Shown here: positions 1 to 8,883 of the stretch, piece by piece
How the letters are laid out: each line of letters opens with the position of its first letter
Numbering within the stretch: the first letter of the stretch is position 1
Origin: Halomonas sp. HL-48
GTDB taxonomy: Bacteria; Pseudomonadota; Gammaproteobacteria; Pseudomonadales; Halomonadaceae
Direction: 5' to 3'
NCBI RefSeq assembly: GCF_001314875.1
Contig: NZ_LJZS01000004.1
Span: 1-64,000 of the forward strand
Length of the DNA: 64,000 nucleotides
Program-made: the position numbers and the translations under genes
The notes under the pieces: model-generated
Database searches by the model: none
Told to the model about the DNA's origin: nothing
Seen by the model: the letters and a program-made list of their open reading frames with translations, nothing else

Positions 1-2
1 GG

Positions 3-83
3 CTGACACCGTCAGCCTATGCCAAGCAACTGGTGGTAAAACACGATAAAGTTATTTCTGACTCTAAACCCGGGTGCTACTGA
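3..83 (+). pseudogene. 3' end of a transposase, cut by the window edge
   Basis: An open frame enters from the left edge and ends at a TGA at 81-83, giving about 26 residues that include LTPSAYAKQL. Seen: the frame is open and the piece reads like a protein C-terminus. Known: many IS3-family OrfB transposases end in a segment of the form LxPxxYA followed by a short tail. Inferred: an insertion sequence, intact or decayed, lies to the left and its right end is close to position 83. The piece is too short to name the element, and it could also be a chance frame. Confidence 0.4.
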
Positions 84-217
84 AGATGGGGTGACGTCGT
101 CTACGCCCCACTACAAAACCTCAATAAACGCGACGGCGCATTGATTGAGGTTTTGCAGCCGACCATTTTGACTCTACCCCATTGATTCTTCAGAGAGCAA
201 AACCAATTTTAGTAGCA
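75..217. repeat. Nested inverted repeats between transposase tail and jetD
   Basis: The core is a perfect 12-base inverted repeat, CAAAACCTCAAT at 114-125 and its complement at 144-155, around an 18-base loop. Outside it, CTGAAGA plus TGGGGT (80-92) pairs with ACCCCA (176-181) plus TCTTCAG (187-193), with five unpaired bases, and TGCTACT (75-81) pairs with AGTAGCA (211-217). This may be an insertion-sequence end, a short non-autonomous element, or a transcription terminator between convergent genes. A smaller hairpin (GGCTGAC/GTCAGCC) lies at 1-17. From 218 to 303 I see no gene or signal. Confidence 0.5.
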
Positions 218-303
218 TAGCCAGAATTCGCTCGCCTGCCCGTTTCAGTCATACTCTACGCAACACATCACCCAGCAATGCGGATCAAGTCGACGAGGGC
301 CCA

Positions 304-1185
304 TCACACCAGCGCCACGCGCTCCGGTTTTTCACTCAACCACTGCTGCCTTAACCCGCGCTGCTGGTCGAGTAGCAGCGTTAGATACGGCTGTAGCGGA
401 TGTGTAGTAGGTAGCTGGTCGCGGTGGTGTTGCAGGCGGGGGCGGTGTTCGAGTTGCTTGGCGGGGTCGTGGAAAGTGGTGGCTTGTTCGGTGAGCCATG
501 TTAGCGGCGGGAGTAATAGGTGCGAAGCGCCGCTGGAAAGCGCGATGCTTAGGCCTTTGACATCGAAGTCGCCTGCGTAAAGGTGCGGCTTTTGGGTGTC
601 GTTCCAGGCGCTGGCGAGTTGTTTGAAGCCACCCCCGTAGTGGCTGTCGCCGCGGTAGACGACCAGTGGGTTTGCGTAGTCGCTCAGCACGGGCTGTTGC
701 GGTGAAAAGGCGTAAAAGCTGTCCAGGTTTTCGACCTGGATGAGTACGTCGCACGCTTCCAGGTTGATCTCTCGCCAGTCGACATCTTGCATTGAGCGTT
801 GTTGGGTCGAGAGCCAAGCGGGGGAGCTGGCGGGAATGTTAACCAGCACCCGCTGGGCGCGCGGGCCTTCGCGGTTGGTTTTATCTTCATTGACGCCCTG
901 CTCCGCTTGCGCCGTGCTGGTCAAGCCGCTTTGCCATTGCTCAATGGTGACCAGTCGTTGGCTTTCAAGTGCTTCGTTTACCTGCTGAATAAGGGCACGG
1001 TCAAAGCGCAGGGATTGATGACTTAGCCGAGGGCCAAGCTCAATTTCATGCGCATCGCACCAGCGGATGAAGGTTGCGACCCATTGCTGGCTGCGCTTCT
1101 TGTCGACCCGCGTCTGCTTGCGCAGCTGGCGCTCTATTTCGCTTAGCTTTTTGTAAGCCTGGGCAGTGAGCGTCTGGTCATCCAT
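304..1185 (-). CDS. JetD/MksG-like Toprim-fold protein
   Basis: Last gene of the SMC-type operon, 293 residues from the ATG at 1185, which follows the stop of the preceding gene by two bases (TAACGATG). The C-terminal half carries a Toprim-like pattern: VENLDSF with Glu152, then YAGDFDVKGL with Asp206 and Asp208. These match the acidic metal-binding residues of JetD (DUF2220), the nuclease subunit of Wadjet plasmid-defence complexes. The N-terminal ~130 residues hold short helices and a basic stretch instead of the full N-terminal domain of typical JetD, which is usually nearer 400 residues. Inferred role: cleavage of DNA captured by the SMC complex. It may instead be an MksG-type partner of a chromosome-organising condensin. 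Confidence 0.7.
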   Translation of the reverse strand: MDDQTLTAQAYKKLSEIERQLRKQTRVDKKRSQQWVATFIRWCDAHEIELGPRLSHQSLRFDRALIQQVNEALESQRLVTIEQWQSGLTSTAQAEQGVNEDKTNREGPRAQRVLVNIPASSPAWLSTQQRSMQDVDWREINLEACDVLIQVENLDSFYAFSPQQPVLSDYANPLVVYRGDSHYGGGFKQLASAWNDTQKPHLYAGDFDVKGLSIALSSGASHLLLPPLTWLTEQATTFHDPAKQLEHRPRLQHHRDQLPTTHPLQPYLTLLLDQQRGLRQQWLSEKPERVALV

Positions 1186-1187
1186 CG

Positions 1188-2432
1188 TTACACCGCCAGA
1201 CCTAACGAAACGTCGCGGATCAGCTTCACATCGTTGTAGGCGCTCGCCCGCTCCTCCTGCTGATGAAGATGAAACGCGCGCTGTTCGCTGTGCGGCAGGC
1301 CCTGGTGCTCGGCGATGACCTGGAACAGCCAGATTTCTGGAGGCCACTGCAGCTCGCTTTGGTTCAGGTAGTCCAGGGCGCTGATGGGCGTTTGCTCGGC
1401 GCGGTCCACCACATTGAGGTAGAAGGTTTCGACGTCATCCTTGAGGGCCTGCTGGCGGGCGGCGATGAGCGTGTCTTCGACGTGTTCCGCCGGGCGTGCC
1501 GCGGTGACCGACTGGGCGGCACGTAACGGCGTGGGCACATTTTCCAGCAGTGCGCTGAGGGTGGGCATGTCCTGGGCGCGATCAAGCGCGACGGCCCCGG
1601 CGGCGGTGAGGGGGGCGGCGTGATTGAACAGCGCGGGCACCTCGCTGCGGCGGGCGTAGTTGCCGGGGGTAAAGCCGGGGTGTTCGCGCAGGAAGGCGGC
1701 CATGCCTGAGACCAGGCGGCTGCGTGCCTGCATGCGGCGAAAACGCGCCATCAACTCGATCAGGCGGTGCTGCACTTCACGCAGGCTGGTGTAGTGCTGG
1801 CTGAGCTGCTGTTGCAGCTGGCTGATCAACACCTTGCGCAGCGTGCCGTCGCTGCCTACCAGTTCGATCAACTCGTCAAAGTCGATCAGCGCCAGCCCAT
1901 CGAGCAGGCGGACCACCTGCTTTTGCGCGCGGTCGTTTTCGCGCACCTTGTCGTTGAGCTGGCTGACAAAGCCAAAATCGCTGTTGAGCCGCTGCCACAG
2001 GCTGTCGATGGCGTCGGCAAAGCGGCCGTTCATGTCATCCACCGCCTGGCGCAGGCGCAACAGTTGCTGCTCCTGCTGCCAGTAGTCGCCGCGGCTGCTC
2101 GAATCGCGATAGCTCTGGATCAGGCTGCGAATCAGCTCCAGTGCCTCGGCCACATCGGCGTTGACGTGGCGCCGGGCTTCATCGGACACCATTTCGGCGA
2201 TCAGCTCGCGCACCTTGGGGGTCAGCTTGAGGCCGCCCTGCTCGTCGGGCCGCCAGACAATCCGCGCGCTTAAAAGCTTGCGCAGCGCAGTGTGGCTTAG
2301 CCCTTCCAGGGGCACTTGATCGTTGGCGTAGCCCTGCATCAGCGCCTCGGCGTGGCGGCCCAGCAGGGCCAGGCGCTCCACCCCGGTGGTGATCAGGCGG
2401 CTTTCCAGTCCTGACGTTTCCGCGTCGTTCAC
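1188..2432 (-). CDS. JetA/MksF-like kleisin subunit
   Basis: 414 residues, starting at an ATG that overlaps the stop of the upstream gene (ATGA). The first ~110 residues look like a winged-helix region, followed by long amphipathic helices (about 110-260) and a mostly helical C-terminus. I assign it as the kleisin (JetA/MksF) because of size, helix pattern and position beside a small winged-helix protein, a giant SMC ATPase and a Toprim protein; there is no short diagnostic motif. Known: kleisins bridge the SMC heads and bind the JetB/MksE dimer. The gene is translationally coupled to its neighbours, suggesting fixed subunit ratios. Confidence 0.65.
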   Translation of the reverse strand: MNDAETSGLESRLITTGVERLALLGRHAEALMQGYANDQVPLEGLSHTALRKLLSARIVWRPDEQGGLKLTPKVRELIAEMVSDEARRHVNADVAEALELIRSLIQSYRDSSSRGDYWQQEQQLLRLRQAVDDMNGRFADAIDSLWQRLNSDFGFVSQLNDKVRENDRAQKQVVRLLDGLALIDFDELIELVGSDGTLRKVLISQLQQQLSQHYTSLREVQHRLIELMARFRRMQARSRLVSGMAAFLREHPGFTPGNYARRSEVPALFNHAAPLTAAGAVALDRAQDMPTLSALLENVPTPLRAAQSVTAARPAEHVEDTLIAARQQALKDDVETFYLNVVDRAEQTPISALDYLNQSELQWPPEIWLFQVIAEHQGLPHSEQRAFHLHQQEERASAYNDVKLIRDVSLGLAV

Positions 2433-3070
2433 AGCAGCGCCTCCTGGGTATCCTCGCCCTCGTCGTCCACCGGCAGGTGTTCTTCATCGCGAATAAAGCG
2501 CACCAGTTCGAGCAGGTAGTCGACCTTGCCGGTGACCAGAAACACCTGGCGGTCGGCGTGGGGTTGCAGCAGGTAGCCGTGCTCTCTTAACCGCTTGAAC
2601 ACCTGCTTGACCTGAGCGTCCAGCTGATCGCTTTGGGAACCGAAGAAGCTGTCGGTTGCCAATCGTTCAATGCGTTCGCGCAGGCTGGGGTTGTCTTCGC
2701 TTTTGGCCTGCAGCTCGCCGGGTTTGAGTACATCGCCGGGGGACAGCACGCTGTCGCGGCCCAGGGCTTCCTGCACCAGTTGGAGCCATTCCAGCAGCGG
2801 CAGCAGGCTGTTGACGGTGTCGCCCAGTTGGCGGGCGAGCTGGTCCCGCGCGCTGTCATCCAGCTGACGCCAGGCGAGAAAATACACGCCTTCCTCCTGG
2901 TTGCTGGCCACGCGGCGGTTAAGCGGGCGCAGGTAGCTGTCGATTGCCTCGCGGGTGGCGTCATCCTGCAGGCGCTTGAAGGCGCTTTCGTCGCTCACCG
3001 CGCAGATAAACTCGCCCGCCAGCAGCCGTTCCAGCAGCGGTCCATGCGGCAACAGACTCATATCGCTCAT
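2429..3070 (-). CDS. JetB/MksE-like accessory subunit
   Basis: 213 residues, starting with ATG overlapping the upstream TGA by four bases and ending in the same way at the next gene. The size, helix-rich N-terminal half and a C-terminal winged-helix-like segment (about 150-200, around VFKRLREHGYLL) fit the KITE-type subunit JetB (DUF4194) or MksE. In such complexes a dimer of this protein binds the kleisin and DNA. The C-terminus is very acidic (DDEGEDTQE). The call rests mainly on the operon; the sequence alone would only suggest a winged-helix protein. Confidence 0.65.
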   Translation of the reverse strand: MSDMSLLPHGPLLERLLAGEFICAVSDESAFKRLQDDATREAIDSYLRPLNRRVASNQEEGVYFLAWRQLDDSARDQLARQLGDTVNSLLPLLEWLQLVQEALGRDSVLSPGDVLKPGELQAKSEDNPSLRERIERLATDSFFGSQSDQLDAQVKQVFKRLREHGYLLQPHADRQVFLVTGKVDYLLELVRFIRDEEHLPVDDEGEDTQEALL

Positions 3071-6000
3071 ACCGGCACCTCCTCATGGCGGGCTTTAAGG
3101 CGCTCGGCCAGGCGGCTCTGACGGGGTTCGATGCGTTTTAGCCGTCGTTTGGCGGGGTCGTCGGCGTCGCGGTCGATCAGGTAGCGGTTATGGAACAGCA
3201 GCAGCACGTCGGATTCCGGGTTGGGGAAGGCGCCGACAATATGAATCTGGTTGCTGTCGCAGGCGTCGAACAGCTTTTCGACGTTGTGGTAGGCAAGCGT
3301 ACCGATCTCGTCGATGGGCCAGTGGATGGCGATCGCCGCCCGGCCGCGCAGCAGGCGGGTAAAGGCAAGCAGGAACTTGCACAGAATCAGATACGCCATG
3401 CCGTGGCTGGACGATTCGAGCAGTTGGCGGTCGTTCTTGATGATCAGGTCGGTGCCGCCTTCGTTGAGGTGCAGCTCCAGGCGTAGCAGGCTTTCAAAGC
3501 TGTACTGCTGATCGCTGCGCAGCAAATCGACCACGTCCGCCAGGGCGTTGAGGTAGTCGTCGCTGGGCAGGGTCTGCTCGGAGTCGCGCCAGGCCTTGTA
3601 GCGCTGGGCGAACAGCTTGAGCGGCTCCCAGAAGCCGAGTTCGTCGATGGTCGACTGGATACGTACCTCGGCCTTGCTGATGCCATCCAGGCGCAGGTCG
3701 TCGGCCACTTCATCCGAGAGGCGCTTGCTCTGGGCGCTGATGCGGCGGTTGAGGTCGCGGAACACGGTGAAGAACTTGTCCAGATCGTCGCTGAGGTTGC
3801 GCCCCTGCTGAATCAGCTGTTGTTGCTGGTCTTCCAGCAGTTTGAGCATGCCGCCGAGCAGCGGCAGCAATGCGCGGGGGTCGTCGGGATCGCTGAGCTT
3901 GGCGCGCTCGCTTTCCAGGGCGTCGACAAAGCTGGTGCTCGCCCCTTTAATCAGCTGACTTTCGACCTCCTGACAGCCTTTGCGCAGCGCGTCGCGTTCC
4001 TGGGCGCGGCGTTTGAGAGCCTCGCGGCTGCGCGCCAGTCGCTCGCCCACATCGCCGGGGGCTTCCTGCTGGGGCGTGGCGTCCGAGGTCAGGGTGAGTT
4101 CATCGAGCTGCTTGAGCAGCGGCTTGAGGTCGTTGAGTACCTCGTGGCTCTCGCGGCGCTTGGTTTCAAACGCGGCGACGTGCTGCTGGTGGGCGGCCTT
4201 GGTGGCTTTGAAGGCCTGCTGGTGTTCCTCGCGCTTACGCTGGGCGGCGTCTATCTCACGGCTTAAACGCCCTTCCTGCTCGACCAGTTCGGGTTTGCGC
4301 TGCCCCCAGCTTACGCGCATAAAGCGCTTGTAGGCGTCCAGCTCGTCCTGGCGGGCGGCGGTGTGACGGATGTGCTCGTCCAATTGCTGCAGCCGAGCTT
4401 TGGTATCCCTCATTTTTTTCGGATCGAAGCCCTGGGCTTTCAATTCCTGGTCGAATGCCTCTTCCAGCTCGGCGCACTGGCGCTTGTGTTCGGCCTTCTG
4501 TTCGGTGAGCTGGGTTTTGTACTGCTGAATCTGCCGGTCGATGGAATCCAGCTGGCTTTGCGCGTCGGCTTTTAGCTCCAGCAGTTCGGCCTGATGGGCG
4601 GCGTTTAGCTTGTCCAGCGCGGTCTGGCGTTCGTCGCGCAGGGCTTGCTGCTGCGCTTCCTGTTCTGCCAGGGCAGCCTCTTGCTCGGCCTTGCGCTGGC
4701 GTTGCGCCTCGGCATGGCGTGCCTGGCACTGGCGGCGGGCCTCCTGGGCGTATTCGACTTCTTCATCGGCACGCTTCACCGCCAACTGGGCCTGGCTTAG
4801 CGCTTCATCGGCGGCCTGGACGCGCTCATTATGCCGTTTGAGCTGCTTTTCGCTGTTGGTAAGCTCGGCCTCGGCGCGCACCACGGCGTCGTCCGCCGCT
4901 TCAATGGCGGCCAGCAGGCTGGCTTCATCCTGGGCGTAGTCCGGCGGCTCGATCAGATGGGTATCCAGCACCAGGCCGTAAAGGTCGTCGCTGGGTTGCT
5001 CGGTCAAGGTCGGCGACAGGTCACGGCGCTCCAACAGCTCGGGGGCGATCACCTTGCCCAGCCGCTGCTCCCATTCGGGCAGGTGGTAGCGCAGGAAATG
5101 GCGCAGCGAGCCTTGGGCGGGGTCGCGCTGGCGGTGCAGCGCCTGGCTGGTTTGCTGGGCGCGGGTCAGCGTCCGGCGGGCATCCGCGTGGGCCTGTTCG
5201 GCGCTGTCGCGTTCGCGCTTGAGGCTATCCAGCTCGCGGCGCTGGCTTTCCCGCTGGCTGCTGGCGGCGTTGTGGTCGCTTTGCGCCTGGTCGATCCGCG
5301 CCTGAATCAGGGCGGCCTCTTCGCTTTCCTCCGCCGTGGGGCCGCTGTGGCTCAGCGCGGCTTTCAGCGCTGCCAGCCGTTCAACCCCCTGGTTGAGGCG
5401 TTCCTGAAAGTCGGCTTCTGTCTCTTCGCGCTGGGTCTGGTAGCGGGCATCGAGATTGCGCTGGGCCTCCCAGTGGGCTTCCTGATGCGCGGCCTTTTCT
5501 TCGTTGAGGGCATCGACCAGCCCCTGGATCTCTTCGCTTTGGCGGGCCAGCGCTTCGCCCAGCTCGCGTAGCCGCTCTTCCTTGCGGGCCTGGCTTGCCT
5601 GCACGGCCTCTTGCAGGGCGGTCAGGTGGCTTTTCAGTTGCTCGAACTGCTCACGTTTTTGGGGCAGCGCGTTGAGGTCGCGCTCAAGGGCGGGCATGTC
5701 TGCCGCCTCATAGGCTTCGTACTGGTCCTGCAGGTCGCTCAGGTCGCGCTGGGTTTGTTTGAGACCGCTTTCCAGCTCGCTGAGCTGCTCGTTCAGCTCA
5801 TCCCGGACCGCCTCGTAGGCGTTTTTCTCGGCGTCGAATGCCTCTTGCCGTGTCCCCATCTCGGCTTCGGCATCGGCCAGGGTGCGCTCGATGTGGTGGC
5901 GGTCGGCTTCCAGCTGTGGTTTCAGCTGCCACAGTGAGGCCTCCACATCCGCCAACTCGCGGTCAACGTCGTGCAGCTTGGCAAGCGAGCGCTGCAGCGG

Positions 6001-6750
6001 CTCCAGGCGCATGGATTGGCGCATCTGGTCAATCCACTCCCGCGCCTTGGCGCTGCGGATGCGTGTCACCGGCAGTTCGACGCCGTCCTCTTCAAAGATC
6101 GCCGCCAGCATGGTCTTGAGGGTATCCATCTTGCCTTCTTTGGCATGCACCGCCGAGACCAGCTTTTCGATATGGCGAATGCGATGCTCAGGCTTGACCA
6201 GGCTAAACTGCGCGGCCATCTGGCGCAGCTTGAGGGCATCCTTGCGATTGCCGTGGGGCATGATGCCGGGCGTGGGGGTAAAGTCGTTCTGGATCACCGC
6301 GCGGTATTCGGAGGTGGCGGTAAGCTTGGACGAGACGTTGATGCTCTCCCGGCGCAGGCCGTTGGCCCACTGGGCGTACTCCAGTGCCACGGCGCCGTCT
6401 TCTCCCTCCACCAGATAATCTTCTGGCCGGTAAGGGGCGGCGACAAAACGATACTCCACCCCGCCTTCCGATTTGCGGGTCAGCACCACCTGGCAGATAT
6501 TGCCCGCTTCGCGGCGGTATTCGTAGACCAGATAACTGTTGCGGTGGGGCAGGTAAAACGCGTCGAACTTCATGCGCGTCTTGGGCACTACCTTATTAGG
6601 TAGCTCGCCGTAAAACACCGGCACCAGGCGCTGGAGGGTGGTTTTACCCGAGGCGTTGGTGCCGCAAATATTGGTGTGGCCATCCACACTCAGTTCGACC
6701 ACGCCTTCCAGGTGGCCGTGAATCATCACGATGCGTAGCAGGTGGGCCAT
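3067..6750 (-). CDS. JetC/MksB-like SMC ATPase
   Basis: 1227 residues, first gene of the operon, with ribosome site AAGGA seven bases before the ATG. An SMC architecture is visible: Walker A GTNASGKTT at residues 30-38; long heptad-rich coiled coils from about 240 to 500 and 620 to 940, broken by a hinge-like middle; then a signature-like SSSHGMAYL near 1113 and Walker B AIHWPIDEIG with Asp1147-Glu1148. It should hydrolyse ATP and entrap or extrude DNA. Known families with this kleisin/KITE/Toprim company are Wadjet JetC and MksB. Unusual: the ATPase gene is first, whereas described JetABCD and MksFEB-G operons place it third. The divergent neighbour at 6823 is metabolic. Confidence 0.8.
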   Translation of the reverse strand: MAHLLRIVMIHGHLEGVVELSVDGHTNICGTNASGKTTLQRLVPVFYGELPNKVVPKTRMKFDAFYLPHRNSYLVYEYRREAGNICQVVLTRKSEGGVEYRFVAAPYRPEDYLVEGEDGAVALEYAQWANGLRRESINVSSKLTATSEYRAVIQNDFTPTPGIMPHGNRKDALKLRQMAAQFSLVKPEHRIRHIEKLVSAVHAKEGKMDTLKTMLAAIFEEDGVELPVTRIRSAKAREWIDQMRQSMRLEPLQRSLAKLHDVDRELADVEASLWQLKPQLEADRHHIERTLADAEAEMGTRQEAFDAEKNAYEAVRDELNEQLSELESGLKQTQRDLSDLQDQYEAYEAADMPALERDLNALPQKREQFEQLKSHLTALQEAVQASQARKEERLRELGEALARQSEEIQGLVDALNEEKAAHQEAHWEAQRNLDARYQTQREETEADFQERLNQGVERLAALKAALSHSGPTAEESEEAALIQARIDQAQSDHNAASSQRESQRRELDSLKRERDSAEQAHADARRTLTRAQQTSQALHRQRDPAQGSLRHFLRYHLPEWEQRLGKVIAPELLERRDLSPTLTEQPSDDLYGLVLDTHLIEPPDYAQDEASLLAAIEAADDAVVRAEAELTNSEKQLKRHNERVQAADEALSQAQLAVKRADEEVEYAQEARRQCQARHAEAQRQRKAEQEAALAEQEAQQQALRDERQTALDKLNAAHQAELLELKADAQSQLDSIDRQIQQYKTQLTEQKAEHKRQCAELEEAFDQELKAQGFDPKKMRDTKARLQQLDEHIRHTAARQDELDAYKRFMRVSWGQRKPELVEQEGRLSREIDAAQRKREEHQQAFKATKAAHQQHVAAFETKRRESHEVLNDLKPLLKQLDELTLTSDATPQQEAPGDVGERLARSREALKRRAQERDALRKGCQEVESQLIKGASTSFVDALESERAKLSDPDDPRALLPLLGGMLKLLEDQQQQLIQQGRNLSDDLDKFFTVFRDLNRRISAQSKRLSDEVADDLRLDGISKAEVRIQSTIDELGFWEPLKLFAQRYKAWRDSEQTLPSDDYLNALADVVDLLRSDQQYSFESLLRLELHLNEGGTDLIIKNDRQLLESSSHGMAYLILCKFLLAFTRLLRGRAAIAIHWPIDEIGTLAYHNVEKLFDACDSNQIHIVGAFPNPESDVLLLFHNRYLIDRDADDPAKRRLKRIEPRQSRLAERLKARHEEVPV

Positions 6751-6822
6751 GCCGTATCCTTGGACAGGTTTTTTTCGTTGCAGTGTTAGGCTACATTCTA
6801 CGCTATCTCATTTGGAGACGTT

Positions 6823-7932
6823 ATGCCCCGCTACCCCGAACACTTAACCGGCGAAGGCCCGCATAACCCTTTCCCTGGTATCAAGGTGCTGGAGCGCAAG
6901 CTTGGTCATGCGATTCCCCACCAGTTGGGCTCCAACGAGGGGCTGGACATGCCCCACCGCGCCCTGCGCGAACACTTTGGCGATGCCCTGGCCGCGCACG
7001 TTTACAGCTACGGCGATGCCGAGGCGTTGGGTATACGCAAGCGCTTGAGCGCTCAGCAGGGCATTCCGCTTGAGACGCTGCTGGTGGATGCCGGCGCCGA
7101 CAGCCTGATGGCGCTGGCCCTGCGTACCACCTGCGAACCCGGCGAGACGGTGGTGAGCACCGCGGGCACCTACCCCACCTTTGGCTATTTCGCCAGGGGG
7201 CAGGGCTGCCAACTGGTCGAGCCCAGCTATTTTGAGGCCCCGGGCGTGCTGGCCCCGGACCTCGACGCCCTGGCAACGGCAGCGCAAGACGCCGATGCGC
7301 GGGTGGTATATCTGGCCAATCCGGACAACCCCAGCGGTCACTTGCACAGCGACAGCGACATTCTCAAGCTGCGCGACGAACTGCCAGATACCTGCTGGCT
7401 ATTGTTGGACGAGGCCTATGGGGACTTCCGCGACGATGCAGGCAGCGAATTCACCACCCGGGCGATTCCAGGCGTGATCCGCCTGCGCACGCTGTCCAAG
7501 GCCCACGGCCTGGCCGGGCTGCGCATTGGCTACGCGATTGCCGAGCCAGACGTGCTGGCGATGATGATGAAGGTGCGTATTCACTATGCGGTCTCCACCT
7601 TCACCCAGACCGCCGCCGAAGTGGTGCTCGACCATCCTGACGAGGTGAACCAGCACGTTGCCGAGGTAAAAGCCCGCCGTGAGCAGTTGGCAGAACACTT
7701 CCGTGCCCTCGGGGCCGACGTGCTGCCCAGCGCCACCAACTTTATCGGCATTCGCCTGCCCAGCGCCGAGCTGGCCGCCGAGGTGCACCAACAGCTGCTC
7801 GCCGAAGGCGTGTTGGTCGCTCGCCTGGCGCACCCGGAGCTTGCAAACGTGATACGCATTACCGCCGTGCAGGCCGCGTTGGAGCCGGGAAGATTAGCGA
7901 TTCTTGAGCAGGCTATCCAGCGCAATGCGTGA
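6823..7932 (+). CDS. PLP-dependent class I/II aminotransferase (HisC-like)
   Basis: 369 residues with the fold-type I pattern: NPDNPSG at 166-172, DEAYGDF from Asp196, the PLP-binding Lys226 in TLSKAHGLAG, and Arg234 in LRIGY for the substrate carboxylate. The ribosome site is GGAG before the ATG. It resembles histidinol-phosphate aminotransferase, but no other his gene is near, so it may act on another amino acid such as an aromatic one. It is divergent from the SMC operon (72 bases between them) and convergent with the cyclodeaminase-family gene, leaving only 14 bases between stops. The substrate cannot be read from the sequence. Confidence 0.8.
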   Translation: MPRYPEHLTGEGPHNPFPGIKVLERKLGHAIPHQLGSNEGLDMPHRALREHFGDALAAHVYSYGDAEALGIRKRLSAQQGIPLETLLVDAGADSLMALALRTTCEPGETVVSTAGTYPTFGYFARGQGCQLVEPSYFEAPGVLAPDLDALATAAQDADARVVYLANPDNPSGHLHSDSDILKLRDELPDTCWLLLDEAYGDFRDDAGSEFTTRAIPGVIRLRTLSKAHGLAGLRIGYAIAEPDVLAMMMKVRIHYAVSTFTQTAAEVVLDHPDEVNQHVAEVKARREQLAEHFRALGADVLPSATNFIGIRLPSAELAAEVHQQLLAEGVLVARLAHPELANVIRITAVQAALEPGRLAILEQAIQRNA

Positions 7933-7946
7933 GGGAGGCTACCCAC

Positions 7947-8882
7947 TCAAGAAGGTAATGCCTCCCACACTTCAATGGCCGCAGCGAGATCCTCGAGCGA
8001 GGCGCCGACGGATTTGAACAGGGTGATCGCCTGGGGCGACGAGCGGCCCGGCTTGGCTGCCGTCAGCACCTCGGCGAGCTCGGCCTGAATCTGGTCGAAC
8101 TGGAACTCCCCTTCGTCAATCGCCTGAAGAATATCCCCCGCTTCACCTTTGGCACCGGCGTAGGTGTCCACAAACACCTCGGCGCGGCGCAAACATAGGG
8201 CATCGGTTTCGCGCATTTGCGGGCGGAACGCGCCAATCAAGTCCAGGTGTGTGCCGGGGGTCAGCCACTCGCCCTTGATCAGCGGCTCGGTGGAGAGGGT
8301 CACGCAGCTGACGATATCCGCCTCGGCCACGGCATACGCCAGGCTTTCCACCACCTGGGTCTCGAAGCGCTCGGCGTACTCGTCGGCAAGGGCTTGTGCC
8401 TTGCGGGGGTTGCGGCCCCAGATCAGCACACGTTTGATGGGGCGCACGCTGGCGTGGGCTTCGATCACCATGGGGGCGAGCTTGCCGGTACCGACGACCA
8501 GCAGGGTATCTGCGGCGTCGTTGGCAAGCGCCTGTGCAGCCAGCGCTGAGGCGGCTGCCGTGCGACGTCGGGTGAGCTCGCTGCCGTCGATACACGCCAG
8601 CGGCCGGCCATGCTGGCCCTCGCTGAGCAGGTAAAGCCCTGAGATCGCCGGGATACCGTGGTCGGCGTTTTGCGGAAACACATTGACCATTTTGACGCCG
8701 ATATAGCCCGCCGCTTCCCAGGCGGGCATCAGCAGCATGGTAGCTTCGCCATCCGGGCGGTGCATGGCGTGGTGGTGACGCGGCGGCGACTCCACGCCCT
8801 TCACAAAGGTGGTCTCCAGCCGCTTGATCAGGCCGTCCCAACCGAGCGTGGCGGCGACGTCTTCAGCAGAAACAACCCGCAT
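7947..8882 (-). CDS. Ornithine cyclodeaminase / mu-crystallin family protein
   Basis: 311 residues from the ATG at 8882, one base after the stop of the RidA-like gene, so the two are co-transcribed. Features: GVKMVNVFP with Lys64 near the active site, RRTAAASALAA before the nucleotide fold, and the dinucleotide-binding VVGTGKLAP near 129-137. The family includes ornithine cyclodeaminase, alanine dehydrogenase and cyclic imine reductases (pyrroline or piperideine carboxylate), using NAD(P). An upstream in-frame methionine would extend the protein by 35 residues into the RidA gene and lacks family-like sequence, so I reject it. A likely role is handling of imines or enamines together with RidA. 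Confidence 0.8.
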   Translation of the reverse strand: MRVVSAEDVAATLGWDGLIKRLETTFVKGVESPPRHHHAMHRPDGEATMLLMPAWEAAGYIGVKMVNVFPQNADHGIPAISGLYLLSEGQHGRPLACIDGSELTRRRTAAASALAAQALANDAADTLLVVGTGKLAPMVIEAHASVRPIKRVLIWGRNPRKAQALADEYAERFETQVVESLAYAVAEADIVSCVTLSTEPLIKGEWLTPGTHLDLIGAFRPQMRETDALCLRRAEVFVDTYAGAKGEAGDILQAIDEGEFQFDQIQAELAEVLTAAKPGRSSPQAITLFKSVGASLEDLAAAIEVWEALPS

Positions 8883-8883
8883 C

